From: Sediminispirochaeta sp964394395
GTDB lineage: Bacteria > Spirochaetota > Spirochaetia > DSM-16054 > Sediminispirochaetaceae
Reading direction: 5' to 3'
DNA: 28,387 bases
Assembly: GCA_964394395.1 (NCBI GenBank)
Contig: CAYMWV010000021.1
Coordinates: forward strand, 1 to 28,387
A program made the translations under genes and the position numbers. This document shows, piece after piece, positions 1 to 8,370 of this stretch (the first letter of the stretch is position 1; each line of letters begins with the position of its first letter). Under the pieces are notes generated by a model. The model searched no databases, had not been told where the DNA came from, and saw only the letters and a list, made by a program, of their open reading frames with translations.

Positions 1-4
1 CAAT

Positions 5-65
5 GCAAAAACCATGATTATGCGGAGCATCGCGGAGCGCTAGCGAGCAGAATCACGGTTTTTGC
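5..65. repeat. Long imperfect inverted repeat with small internal hairpins
   Basis: Bases 5-23 pair with 47-65 with only two mismatches (14/56 and 20/50), giving a 19-position stem. The arms read GCAAAAACC...GGTTTTTGC at their ends. The enclosed bases can also fold into ATGC-GGA-GCAT (20-30) and CGC-GGA-GCG (31-39), both with a GGA triloop. No T-run follows directly on the plus strand, although the stem itself ends in GGTTTTT. It could terminate a gene that lies left of the window, or it could be a dispersed intergenic repeat. Only the fold is certain. Confidence 0.6.
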
Positions 66-118
66 AATTGGATTTGCTCTTAGTTTTGCCAAATTGAGGA
101 TTCCTTAATTCTCCTGGG

Positions 119-3019
119 ATGCTGGACGGAAACGGCTCCTCCTCTTATACTGAAGTGGCCATGGCTACACCACTGCTGCAGCAGCTCCGGCGCGGTATCA
201 ACAGGATTCTTCTCTCTTTTTTCCCCCCCCGGTTTGAGGAGGGCTCTATTCCCGAGCAGCTCTGGAGGAGCAACTTTTCCGAAAAAGGGGCAAAGCGCGG
301 TTTTGAAGAGGAAAGCAGCCCCTCTTTCTCCTCCTTCTACCGGGACAGATCTTTTCGATTGCGGTTCAAGCGCCCCGGTATCTTCGCCTGGGCCGATTAC
401 CGCCGCTACCGTTACCGCAATTTTGTGCTGGAGCTGGAGTTGGAGTTTCCTAACCCCCCATCTGCTTCTTCCCGACCCTTATCCACCCCTCCGGAGCAGA
501 GTAGTGATGAAGCAGCAGTAGCTGCAGGGATCATCTTCCGAAAGGGCAGCGAAGGCACCTACTACTACTTCCTTCTCTCTGACCGGGGCTATTTCCGCTT
601 CGACCTGGTTTTTAACGGGCACCCCCGAACCCTTATTCCCTGGACAGCTCTGGTTTCCACCGCTCCGGATAGATCATCGGTCGGAAAAGATCCCTTGGGA
701 GATCCTTCGGAGGAGCCGTTGGAGAAGCCGTTGGAGAAGCCATTGGAGGGGCCGCCTTCAAAGAGGAAGATAAAGGTGATAGCTCTGGGTACCAGTTTCT
801 ATTTTTTTGTTGATGATCGCTGGGTGGGGGAGCTGGAAGAGGATAGCATTGAATCGGGGATGGTGGCTCTGGCGGGACAGTGTTACCGGATTACCGATGG
901 AAAAGAACCTATCATCAGCTTTACCAGTCTCAAGCTTGAATCGAGACCGCCGGAGGTGGAGGTGGAGTATCTGCGGTGGACCCGGGCGATTAAGCCCGAT
1001 CCCCAGCAGAGAATTATTCTTGCCAGACGGCTTCTCGGCTCGGGGAATCCGGGTCCTGCCCTGGTGCAGCTTCGACGGGCCTTTACCGGGGAGAGAGAAC
1101 CTGATCCTTCAGAGCAACTCCTCATTGGCAGGACATATCTCCTTCTGGGGATGTATGATTCGGCCCTCTCCTCTTTTGAATCGCTTCTATCAACCAAGGC
1201 TGCTCCGGATGCTGCCATGGGTGCAGAGGTGGCGGCGCCGGCGCCGGCAGAGGCAGAGGTGCTGGCACCGGCAGAGGTTGCAGTGACAGCAGAGGCCGGG
1301 ATATCTGGTGAGCCCGGGGGCGAGATCTACGAAGAAGCGGCGGTGGGGAAGGTGGAAGTGCTTTACCTGCAGAACCGCTTTGATGATCTGGACCGTTTTA
1401 TCCGGGAGCTGCCTGGATCGGTCCAGGAGCTTCCGCTGGTGCAGAACCTCCTTGGAAACAGCTGCTTTGCCCTTGGCCGTTTCGAAGAAGCGCTGACTTC
1501 CTACGAAGCTGCTTTTACCGGCGACCCGGCCATTCCCCGGTACGCCCTCAATGCCGGCGGGGCTGCCGAACGGGTCGGAACCATCGATAGGGCGCAGTCC
1601 TATTACCGGGAGGCGGCAAAGGAGCTTTTTCGTCAGGAGGAGTGGGAGGAGCTTGATGCGGCCCTGGTACGGCTCCGCTCCCTCGATCCTGACGATCCGG
1701 TGGCCGGGGCTATCGAGGGGAAAATTTGTTTCCAGGACGGCGATCTGGAACAGGCAGCCAAATGGCTTCTTCCCCTTTCCGGGAGAGAGAGCGATGACAG
1801 TGCGGTCTATTACCTCTCTGCTCTTATCTATCTTCACCGTGGAGACTTGGAGGCCGCATCCCGGCAGCTGGACCGGGCCCTTGATCTGGAGCCTGCCTAT
1901 CCCCTTTACCGGTTTAAACGGGCGGAGATTGATTACCTCTCCGGCCAAGGAGATGAGGCTGTTGTTCGCTCCATCCTAGAGGCCGATTCGGAAAATGGCT
2001 GGGCCTGCAACCTCCTGGGGTTGATCCTCCTGGAGAAGGGCCGCAGCTCTGAAGCGAGGGAAGCCTTTGAAGAGGCTCTGAAGCTCCTTCCCGAAGCCTC
2101 CGATATTGCTGTCAACCTATCCGAGGCCTTGCTTCAGCAAGATGGGGCGGATGGAGCTCTCCAGCTCCCCTGGTTTGAGAATCCCGGGGATGATCTTCTC
2201 CTGATCCACCGCCGGGGGGTGCTGGAGATAAAGGCGGGAAAAATGGAGCGCGGGGCTGATACCCTTCTGGGAGGTGTGGAGCTGCTACGCCGGGATGGGG
2301 ATGCCACCTCTTCGGCTCTCTCCCTCCAACTCAGGGAGGATGCGGCTGCTGCCCTGCTATCCGTTGACCGGGTACCCGAAGCAGAGCGGCTTCTCTCCCG
2401 GTTAATCGAAGAGGCTCCAACCGCTTCACGATATCTCCTCCTTGGCCGGGCGGCCCTGCGAATTGGAGAATACAGCCGGGCTGAGGCCTCTCTCCGGAAG
2501 GCTTGTGAGGAGGAGCCCCGGGACCCCTTCTATCCCTTGGAGCTGGCCCTTCTTCAGTTTGACCGGGCAAGATACAGCGAAGCGGAGAAGCTTTTACACC
2601 GGGCGGAGTCTCTGCTTGAAGCTGATGTAGAAGATGATGTGGAAGATAGTGTAGAAGCTGGTAAAATTCCGGCACCCGGGAAAACGGAGCGGGATCTTGC
2701 CAGCCGGATTACCGCATTTCGGGAAACCTTGTACCACCAGGGCGGCAGGGAGTATCTCTGCAGCGGCTGCAGCCGAAGCTGGTGGGTCCCGTCGGACTTG
2801 AAAGCCCCGGAGCGTTTACGCTTGAAGGGAGAAGCTCCCCCAGAAGCTCCCGCAGGCCGCTGCCCCTCCTGTGGGGATATCTACTGTGTCTCTTGCGGTA
2901 TGGCAACCCTGAAGGATGGTCGTTTTCACTGCCCCACCTGCGGTGTCCCTCTGAATCTTAACGATGAGGGCTTGAAAATCGCCATGCTGGAGTGTCTGGA
3001 CGCCCAGGAAAGGGAGTAA
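119..3019 (+). CDS. TPR-repeat protein with N-terminal LamG-like domain and C-terminal zinc ribbon
   Basis: This is a 966-residue protein of unknown function. Residues of about 80-275 look like a beta-sandwich of the LamG/DUF1080 kind: alternating strands, a run of tyrosines, then FYFFVDDRWVGELEED. Residues of about 290-840 are helical tetratricopeptide repeats (for example NLLGNSCFALGRFEEALTSY), which usually bind partner proteins. The C-terminus has four CxxC pairs at 881/884, 915/918, 923/926 and 938/941, enough for two zinc sites. No signal peptide or membrane segment is evident, so it is probably cytoplasmic. Residues 192-211 come from five 12-nt DNA repeats (692-751), and residues of about 370-400 are Ala/Glu/Pro-rich. 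No ribosome-binding site precedes ATG 119; ATG 161 is an alternative start. The gene is real by length and domain order, but its role is unknown. Confidence 0.85.
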   Translation: MLDGNGSSSYTEVAMATPLLQQLRRGINRILLSFFPPRFEEGSIPEQLWRSNFSEKGAKRGFEEESSPSFSSFYRDRSFRLRFKRPGIFAWADYRRYRYRNFVLELELEFPNPPSASSRPLSTPPEQSSDEAAVAAGIIFRKGSEGTYYYFLLSDRGYFRFDLVFNGHPRTLIPWTALVSTAPDRSSVGKDPLGDPSEEPLEKPLEKPLEGPPSKRKIKVIALGTSFYFFVDDRWVGELEEDSIESGMVALAGQCYRITDGKEPIISFTSLKLESRPPEVEVEYLRWTRAIKPDPQQRIILARRLLGSGNPGPALVQLRRAFTGEREPDPSEQLLIGRTYLLLGMYDSALSSFESLLSTKAAPDAAMGAEVAAPAPAEAEVLAPAEVAVTAEAGISGEPGGEIYEEAAVGKVEVLYLQNRFDDLDRFIRELPGSVQELPLVQNLLGNSCFALGRFEEALTSYEAAFTGDPAIPRYALNAGGAAERVGTIDRAQSYYREAAKELFRQEEWEELDAALVRLRSLDPDDPVAGAIEGKICFQDGDLEQAAKWLLPLSGRESDDSAVYYLSALIYLHRGDLEAASRQLDRALDLEPAYPLYRFKRAEIDYLSGQGDEAVVRSILEADSENGWACNLLGLILLEKGRSSEAREAFEEALKLLPEASDIAVNLSEALLQQDGADGALQLPWFENPGDDLLLIHRRGVLEIKAGKMERGADTLLGGVELLRRDGDATSSALSLQLREDAAAALLSVDRVPEAERLLSRLIEEAPTASRYLLLGRAALRIGEYSRAEASLRKACEEEPRDPFYPLELALLQFDRARYSEAEKLLHRAESLLEADVEDDVEDSVEAGKIPAPGKTERDLASRITAFRETLYHQGGREYLCSGCSRSWWVPSDLKAPERLRLKGEAPPEAPAGRCPSCGDIYCVSCGMATLKDGRFHCPTCGVPLNLNDEGLKIAMLECLDAQERE
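692..751 (+). repeat. 12-nt in-frame minisatellite, about five units
   Basis: Units at 692, 704, 716, 728 and 740 are variants of CCGTTGGAGAAG; the third and fourth are identical. They encode a charged, proline-containing linker (DPLG/DPSE/EPLE/KPLE/KPLE) between strands of the N-terminal domain of the TPR protein. Copy number could change without a frameshift. Confidence 0.8.
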
Positions 3020-3030
3020 GCTTTTAATAC

Positions 3031-3196
3031 TGTCCCCGAAATAGCGCAAAAAATGGAAGCCAAGAGTCTGTAAGTTACTCCATGGAATGGATGTAGAGGT
3101 GATTTGAGCGAAGCTGAGGGCGTCAGTTCCTTTTTCTTGCTATAAAGCGCCAAGAGATAAGCATTTACCAGGCATTTTTGCGCTATTTCGGGGACA
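3031..3196. mobile_element. MITE-like element with 22-bp perfect terminal inverted repeats
   Basis: The left end, 3031-3052, begins TGTCCCCGAAATAGCGC. Its exact reverse complement, ending GCGCTATTTCGGGGACA, closes the element at 3196. The 166-bp unit holds no convincing gene. Flanks read AATAC on the left and CTACA on the right, with no clear target-site duplication. Ends and size fit a non-autonomous miniature element moved in trans by a transposase elsewhere, or a REP-like element of the RAYT type. It fills most of the gap between the TPR and transglutaminase genes and could fold into a long hairpin in mRNA from either strand. Confidence 0.65.
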
Positions 3197-3238
3197 CTAC
3201 AGATTACTTTTGTTATCTTTCAATGGGGAGGGCTAAGG

Positions 3239-5155
3239 ATGAAACAGAAATCCCTTACCGTGATGCTTCTTCTCACCATCCTGATGATCACATCACACCG
3301 GAGCGTTTCTGCAGAGACCATGATTGTGGGGGGAGAGATGGTTTACCGCTACCGAATTAGATCGGATAAGCAGGAACTTCTGGATGCCTTCCCCCAATAT
3401 GAAAATGAATCCAACAGTCAGCTTCTCCTCTCCCACGGCCCCGGCGCTATCATTATGGAAAACCGGGCAAGGCTTGAGCCTTTTGAGAGCAGGATTCCCT
3501 TCCCGGTGGGCGAACGGTACCGGAATGACCCGGAGATGGAGCGGTATCTGGAATATGCAACCCGGCAGACCGGGGTTCGCATCACCATTACCGGAAACAG
3601 CCGCACAGAAAGCCCGGTGGAGAAGGTAAACAGTATCAGCGATGCCGGGGTCCGGACCCTCCGACGGAAGGCTATCGCCCTGACTGGGGGGGCAAAAAAC
3701 CAGAGAGAGGCGGTGGAGCAGATTATTCTTGCCCTCCGGGAAGATATCCGGTACCGGCTTAATGTCTCTCCCGAACCGATCAAGGTGCTGCAAAGCGCTC
3801 TTGCAGACTGCGATGGCTACTCCAATACGGCGGTCCTTCTCTTGCGGACCCTGGGAATTCCCGCCCGGATGGTAGGTTCCTGGATCCCTCCGGGGCACCT
3901 GTGGGGTTATGGAGCTGAAGGGAGCGGCGGCTTTCACGCCCATCTGGAGGTCTACTATGAAGATGCGGGATGGGTGAGCCACGATGTGCAGGCGACGCTC
4001 CATTTTGTTGATCCCTACCATATTGTGGGCTATCCCAGGTCCGGAGTCTCTTTCGAAGCACTTTCTGATGATGATGGCAGGGTCATCCTTGGTCTTAGTG
4101 AGAGGCCCAAAGGGGAGAATCACTTCTTCCGGCGAAAAATTGCGGGTGAATTCCTTGATCCACTATTCGTTGGCTCGGTGAGAGGTCCCGGGGGAGAGCT
4201 GCTTCGGGACTCCCCCAGAAGCGGCGACTGGATCTATCTGCGGGGAGCCCGGGGGAGCGGAGAGGGGATCCTGATTCTTCCCTCCGGGCGCTTTACCCTT
4301 CCCGGAGGGGAGTTCTTCTACACCGACAATCGGGGTCTCTATCTGGAGCATCAGGTAGATCTTTCGGGGCTTTCTCCGGGAGATGTGAAGGAGCGGCAGT
4401 TCGACCTGACCGGTCAACCCGATTTTCTGCTCCAGCTTTCACCCTCAGTCAGGAAGATCTACCGCTGGCACCGGGGAGGTGCTAAGCAAGGCGGTACTAA
4501 CCGGGATAGTACTAACCGGGGAGAGTGGAGCCTGGAGGCGATACCCCTCTCTTCGGATGGTTCTTTGCGGATCTTCTCCACTACGGGAGAGTGGATTATC
4601 TCCACCGACCGGGAGGGGCGGAACAGCCGCTACCGCTTTACCCCCTCAACTGGAGCGGGGGAAGAAGCCGGGATCGAAGATCTTGAACCCTATCTGGAGG
4701 CAGGTTACAGCTATCTGCGCTTTGATGGTGACTTTGATCGATCCTACCGGATAAAGCTGCTGGATCGCTCAGGGAGGAGTTTTGACGCCGGGAGGGTGGG
4801 AGAATCGGCGGTGGTCATGATCCCGGAGGGGAATTTTGACCGCCTTTTCTTGCAGGAGAATGATAAACTGCTCTTTACCACCCTCTCACCTTCCCTGCTT
4901 GAAGAGGGATTCAGCCTCTCTCCGGTAGATCCGGAGCGCTTCTCCGCTTCCCTTCTTCTTCCAGACTTGTCTGGCGGTAAAAGCGGGATGATTGTAGAAA
5001 AGGCGGGAAGCCGCTTTCGCATACTGCTCCGTCTTCAGGGGCGGGGTGAGAGGATTGAACTCCATTATCCTCCAGCCGCAAGGGAGGAGCTGGGAGAGCT
5101 CTCGTTTATGGTGGGCAGGAGCGAAATGACTCCATTAAAAGATCTTCTCCGTTGA
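3239..5155 (+). CDS. Secreted transglutaminase-like (papain-fold) protein
   Basis: The 638-residue product starts with a signal peptide (basic MKQK, hydrophobic core, likely cleavage after SVSA near residue 25), so it is exported to the periplasm or surface. A transglutaminase-like core lies at about 150-255. The likely triad is Cys191 in DCDGYSN, His233 in GGFHAHLEV and Asp249 in SHDVQAT, in the order usual for this superfamily. Such proteins may be proteases, amidases or cross-linkers; the substrate here cannot be read. Residues beyond 260 are beta-rich and unrecognised. An in-frame 15-nt-period repeat (4494-4520) encodes a TNR-containing linker. A good ribosome-binding site (GGAGGGCTAAGG) precedes ATG 3239. 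It may be transcribed with the upstream TPR gene, although the MITE-like element lies between them. Confidence 0.85.
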   Translation: MKQKSLTVMLLLTILMITSHRSVSAETMIVGGEMVYRYRIRSDKQELLDAFPQYENESNSQLLLSHGPGAIIMENRARLEPFESRIPFPVGERYRNDPEMERYLEYATRQTGVRITITGNSRTESPVEKVNSISDAGVRTLRRKAIALTGGAKNQREAVEQIILALREDIRYRLNVSPEPIKVLQSALADCDGYSNTAVLLLRTLGIPARMVGSWIPPGHLWGYGAEGSGGFHAHLEVYYEDAGWVSHDVQATLHFVDPYHIVGYPRSGVSFEALSDDDGRVILGLSERPKGENHFFRRKIAGEFLDPLFVGSVRGPGGELLRDSPRSGDWIYLRGARGSGEGILILPSGRFTLPGGEFFYTDNRGLYLEHQVDLSGLSPGDVKERQFDLTGQPDFLLQLSPSVRKIYRWHRGGAKQGGTNRDSTNRGEWSLEAIPLSSDGSLRIFSTTGEWIISTDREGRNSRYRFTPSTGAGEEAGIEDLEPYLEAGYSYLRFDGDFDRSYRIKLLDRSGRSFDAGRVGESAVVMIPEGNFDRLFLQENDKLLFTTLSPSLLEEGFSLSPVDPERFSASLLLPDLSGGKSGMIVEKAGSRFRILLRLQGRGERIELHYPPAAREELGELSFMVGRSEMTPLKDLLR

Positions 5156-5186
5156 CGCAATCTTTTTCGGAGCCTATCATGGAGCT

Positions 5187-5939
5187 GTGGCCGGGGATCA
5201 AACGATTTCTACTGTTGTAACCAGTTCCAGAATTCTCGAGTTCCTTGCGGAGCGAGGGGCGGTTCGTCCTTCGGAGATTGCCAGGGAGCTGAAACTGGTG
5301 AGGGCCAACGTGCATCGACTTCTGGCGACCCTGGAGGGGCTTGGCTTACTTGAGCGACGGGAAGATGGCACCTGCATTCTCACCTTTAGCTTCTTCGAAC
5401 TGGGGAACACCGTTCCCCACAGCAGGAATCTGATCGACCCGGCCCGGCCTCCGATGTTGAAACTTGCCCAAGAGAGCGGCCATACGGTAAATCACGGAGT
5501 TGTTTACGATGATGAGGTCCTCTTTATCGACAAGGTGGACCCTCCCGCCTACCTGAAACTGCATCGGCCGATAGGAACAAGCCAGCCCCTCTACTGCACC
5601 AGCCTTGGGAAAACGCTTCTCGCCTTTCTGCCGGAGGCGGAGCGGGAAGAGATACTTGGCCGGATCACCCTTCACCCCTGGACTGAGCACACTATCACCA
5701 ATCGCAGCTTCCTGGAAAAGGAGCTGGAGGAGGTGCGCAGGAAGGGCTATGGGGTGGATATGATGGAGTTGAGCATCGAACTCAACTGTCTGGCCGCCCC
5801 CGTGCTGGACCCCCGGGGGACGTTGGTTTCAGCAATCAGTATCTCCGGAGTTGCCTCCCGGTTCGATCAGAGGGCAATGGAAAAACACCTTCCTGATCTT
5901 TTGGAAACTGCCCGGGAGATCTCCTCTCGGATCACTTAA
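5187..5939 (+). CDS. IclR-family transcriptional regulator (first of two)
   Basis: The 250-residue protein has an N-terminal winged helix-turn-helix at about 10-65 (RPSEIARELKLVRANVHRLL), then an IclR ligand-binding domain at about 75-250. Family landmarks in the second half are YCTSLGKTLLAFLP and a C-terminal ISISGVASRF strand. IclR proteins bind small acids and commonly control adjacent catabolic operons. It lies 31 bp after the transglutaminase gene and at the head of the proposed ectoine island. GTG 5187 is the only start in this frame that retains the whole HTH; a GGAG lies only 2 nt upstream, so initiation may be weak or coupled. It is clearly a paralogue of the next regulator, sharing RAN(V)(H/Y)RLL and LG(N/S)TVP(H/L)SRNL. 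The ligand is inferred from context only. Confidence 0.88.
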   Translation: MAGDQTISTVVTSSRILEFLAERGAVRPSEIARELKLVRANVHRLLATLEGLGLLERREDGTCILTFSFFELGNTVPHSRNLIDPARPPMLKLAQESGHTVNHGVVYDDEVLFIDKVDPPAYLKLHRPIGTSQPLYCTSLGKTLLAFLPEAEREEILGRITLHPWTEHTITNRSFLEKELEEVRRKGYGVDMMELSIELNCLAAPVLDPRGTLVSAISISGVASRFDQRAMEKHLPDLLETAREISSRIT

Positions 5940-5959
5940 GAGCTGTTCTTTTTCAACAC

Positions 5960-6043
5960 ACGACCACCGACGGCGGCCAGAGGCCACCGCAAGCCCTCTT
6001 AAAAGGGGGCTTGAGTAAAACCGGAGGTTTTACCGGTGGTCGT
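5960..6043. other. Cloverleaf-forming intergenic element (four-way junction)
   Basis: A 10-bp closing stem, ACGACCACCG (5960-5969) with CGGTGGTCGT (6034-6043), encloses three abutting hairpins. Hairpin 1 is 5971-5978 with 5982-5989 (AGA loop, one mismatch). Hairpin 2 is 5990-5999 with 6004-6013 (one G-T pair). Hairpin 3 is GTAAAACC-GGA-GGTTTTAC (6015-6033), perfect. Only bases 5970 and 6014 at the junction are unpaired. It follows the first IclR gene and precedes the promoter of the second. No T-run follows, so it is not a standard terminator. It may be a structured 3' UTR, a regulatory RNA or a dispersed structured repeat. Confidence 0.7.
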
Positions 6044-6099
6044 TTCGCCTGTTTCCTCACGGTTTCTTCATGATTTCTTAAAAAGATTGCAACTTTTCC

Positions 6100-6135
6100 T
6101 TGACAGAAAAAAACTATCCCCCCTAAAATAGAGAT
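6100..6135 (+). promoter_or_regulatory. Sigma70-type promoter of second IclR gene, apparently leaderless
   Basis: TTGACA (6100-6105) and TAAAAT (6124-6129) are 18 bp apart. The GTG start at 6136 comes 6 nt after the -10 box, so transcription should start at or next to the initiation codon. No ribosome-binding site fits between them. Confidence 0.75.
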
Positions 6136-6930
6136 GTGTTACACAATATAAACAGCAGTTCAAATATTGATACAAAGAGTTATGCACCAGCTACTACGGT
6201 GATAAAGGCTTTCGGGCTCCTCGAGTATATTGGCTATGCCCAGCCGGTGCAGCCGGCACAGATGGTGAAGAGCCTTGGACTGACCCGGGCAAATGTGTAT
6301 CGCCTTTTAACCACCCTGATGAAGATCGGTTATGTGGTCCGGGAAGAGGCTGGATATATGCTCAGCTTTAAACTCTTCAAGTTGGGGAGCACCGTCCCCT
6401 TAAGCCGAAACCTCCGAGAGATCGCCAAACCAAGAATGGCCCAACTGATGAAAACCGCAGAAGAGAATATTTATCTTACCGTGCTCTGTGAGGATACGGT
6501 CATCGCTATTGAAGAGGTAAAGAGTTCCCACCACCTCACCCTCAATCCTGATGTTACCTACACCTATCCCCTTAACTCCTGTGCCAGCGGAAAGCTTTTC
6601 CTTTCCGCCATGGAGGAGGAGAATCGGGAACGGCTTATTTCGGCATTACCCTTTGAGAAGCGGACCGAATACACCATTACCACCAGAGAAGGGCTGCTCG
6701 ATGCGGCTCGGCAAGCGGCAGAACAGGGTTACGCCCTGGAAATACAGGAGTTCAGTGATGACCTGAACAGCATCTCCAGTCCCATTGTTGATTATCGGGG
6801 ACAGGTGGTGGCAAATATCTCCATATCCGGACCCGCAATGAGATTGACTCCGGAAAGAATGGTGCTTCTCTCCGGCTCCTTACGGGAGACGGCGAGTCAG
6901 ATTAGTGAAGAACTGGGTAGAGGAAATTAG
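6136..6930 (+). CDS. IclR-family transcriptional regulator (second of two)
   Basis: The 264-residue protein has a winged HTH at about 15-75 (PAQMVKSLGLTRANVYRLL) and an IclR effector domain at about 85-260 (NSCASGKLFLSAM and NISISGPAMRLTPE). It has its own strong promoter and lies 50 bp before the aminotransferase gene, so it is the closer candidate for the island's local regulator. In proteobacteria, ectoine catabolism is usually governed by EnuR (MocR/GntR type) with an AsnC/Lrp protein; an IclR pair would be a different solution. GTG 6136 keeps a polar N-terminal extension ahead of the HTH. A later GTG (about 6196) would cut into the start of the HTH region and also lacks a ribosome-binding site. 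The effector is unknown; ectoine, hydroxyectoine, N-acetyl-diaminobutyrate and diaminobutyrate are natural guesses. Confidence 0.88.
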   Translation: MLHNINSSSNIDTKSYAPATTVIKAFGLLEYIGYAQPVQPAQMVKSLGLTRANVYRLLTTLMKIGYVVREEAGYMLSFKLFKLGSTVPLSRNLREIAKPRMAQLMKTAEENIYLTVLCEDTVIAIEEVKSSHHLTLNPDVTYTYPLNSCASGKLFLSAMEEENRERLISALPFEKRTEYTITTREGLLDAARQAAEQGYALEIQEFSDDLNSISSPIVDYRGQVVANISISGPAMRLTPERMVLLSGSLRETASQISEELGRGN

Positions 6931-6980
6931 GCGTAGCGCTTCCCTCCCGGCAAAGATACGCTATTTTAGAGGAGTTTTTT

Positions 6981-8366
6981 ATGGATCAAGACAAGGTTTT
7001 TGCACCGCTTTCGATAACGAAAGCCCCGGATATAAAGGTTCTTCCCCCGGGACCCAAGTCACAGGAGATTCTCAATTATCAGAATGCCAACGAGAGTTCG
7101 GTGGTTTCCTATTCCAAAGGGATGCCCATGGCATTGAAGAGCGGGAAAGGGGCGACCCTGGTAGATATGGACGATAACGTCTATATCGATATGTTTGGCG
7201 GCGCCGGAGTTATGGCTATGGGACATGGTCATCCGGCGGTACTGAAAGCTGCCCATGAGCAGATAGACCAGGTAACCCACACCCTGGACATTCCCACCCC
7301 CACCCGGCAGAAGATGGTAAATACCCTGAAGAATCTCCTCCCAAAAGAGCTGACCCGGGTATTCTTCGGCGGCCCTACCGGAAGTGATGCGGTGGAGCAG
7401 GCTGTTAAACTGGCCCGGTACAACACCGGCCGGTATGAACTTATCGCCTTTGAGGGAGCCTACCACGGGATGACCGGTACCTCCCTGGCCCTCACCTCCG
7501 ATTCAAGCCACCGGGACGGTCTGGGCCCCCTCACACCGGGAATCAAGTTTATTCCCTACCCCTACACCTACCGTAACCCCTTTGGATGTCCCGATGAGAA
7601 TGTGGACCTGCAGGCTGCAGAGAATCTGGATCGGGTTCTCTCAGACAGCCACTCCGGCTACAGCAAGCCCGCCGCAGTTATCCTGGAGTCTGTCCAGGGA
7701 GAGGGGGGAACCATCATCCCCACTACCCGGTTCATGAAACGGGTACGGGAGATCTGCGACAAACACGATGTACTGCTTATTTGTGATGAGATTCAGGCAG
7801 GACTGGGACGGACCGGAAAGATGTTTGCCTTCGAGCACTTTGATATTGTCCCCGACATTGTCACCCTGAGTAAGGCTCTCGGCGGGGTCGGGTTTCCCAT
7901 CAGCGCCATCGCCTACAAAGAGAAACTGAACACCTGGCCGCCGGGAAAGACCATTGGAACCTTCAGGGGAAATATGGTCGCCTTCGCCGCTGGGGCAACC
8001 GCTCTCAACTGGATGGTAGAACACAAGGTGTGCGAACACGCCACGGAGCTGGGCAAAAAGTGCATGGTCAAGCTGAAAGAGCTGGAAAAGGAGAGTTCCA
8101 TTGTGGGCGAGGTTCGGGGAATTGGTCTCATGATGGCCATCGAGATGGTAACCGACAAGGAGAGCCGCACCCCTGCCAGCGACTATGCAAAGAAGGTTCG
8201 AACATATGCCCACCAGCGGGGCGTGATGATTGAAGTTGGCGGACATCACAACAATGTTGCCCGACTTCTGCCTCCCCTTATCATCACCGAAGAGTTGGCC
8301 ATGACAGGTATCGAGATTATCGCCGGGGTTATCCGGGATATCGAGAAGGAAGTAAGGGAGAGCTAG
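6981..8366 (+). CDS. Class III PLP aminotransferase, probable diaminobutyrate transaminase (DoeD-like)
   Basis: The 461-residue protein is a fold-type I, class III omega-aminotransferase. It shows the phosphate-cup motif FFGGPTGSDAVEQA, FEGAYHGMTG, the aspartate motif LICDEIQAGLGRTG and the PLP lysine at Lys298 in TLSKALGG. In the ectoine route this step is L-2,4-diaminobutyrate + 2-oxoglutarate to aspartate 4-semialdehyde + glutamate. The same family makes diaminobutyrate in synthesis (EctB), so direction cannot be read from the fold; the neighbours argue for breakdown. A GAGGA ribosome-binding site precedes ATG 6981. asd follows after 4 nt, so product and next enzyme are made together. Relatives act on GABA, beta-alanine and ornithine, so substrate identity rests on context. 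Confidence 0.85.
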   Translation: MDQDKVFAPLSITKAPDIKVLPPGPKSQEILNYQNANESSVVSYSKGMPMALKSGKGATLVDMDDNVYIDMFGGAGVMAMGHGHPAVLKAAHEQIDQVTHTLDIPTPTRQKMVNTLKNLLPKELTRVFFGGPTGSDAVEQAVKLARYNTGRYELIAFEGAYHGMTGTSLALTSDSSHRDGLGPLTPGIKFIPYPYTYRNPFGCPDENVDLQAAENLDRVLSDSHSGYSKPAAVILESVQGEGGTIIPTTRFMKRVREICDKHDVLLICDEIQAGLGRTGKMFAFEHFDIVPDIVTLSKALGGVGFPISAIAYKEKLNTWPPGKTIGTFRGNMVAFAAGATALNWMVEHKVCEHATELGKKCMVKLKELEKESSIVGEVRGIGLMMAIEMVTDKESRTPASDYAKKVRTYAHQRGVMIEVGGHHNNVARLLPPLIITEELAMTGIEIIAGVIRDIEKEVRES

Positions 8367-8370
8367 TGTA

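Noticed and set aside
86..118. Leaderless promoter for the TPR gene
   Set aside because: TTAATT lies 8 nt before ATG 119, but no -35-like hexamer sits at proper spacing.
5960..6043. tRNA gene
   Set aside because: The cloverleaf lacks a T-arm sequence, a seven-base anticodon loop and an acceptor end; its loops are 3-4 nt.
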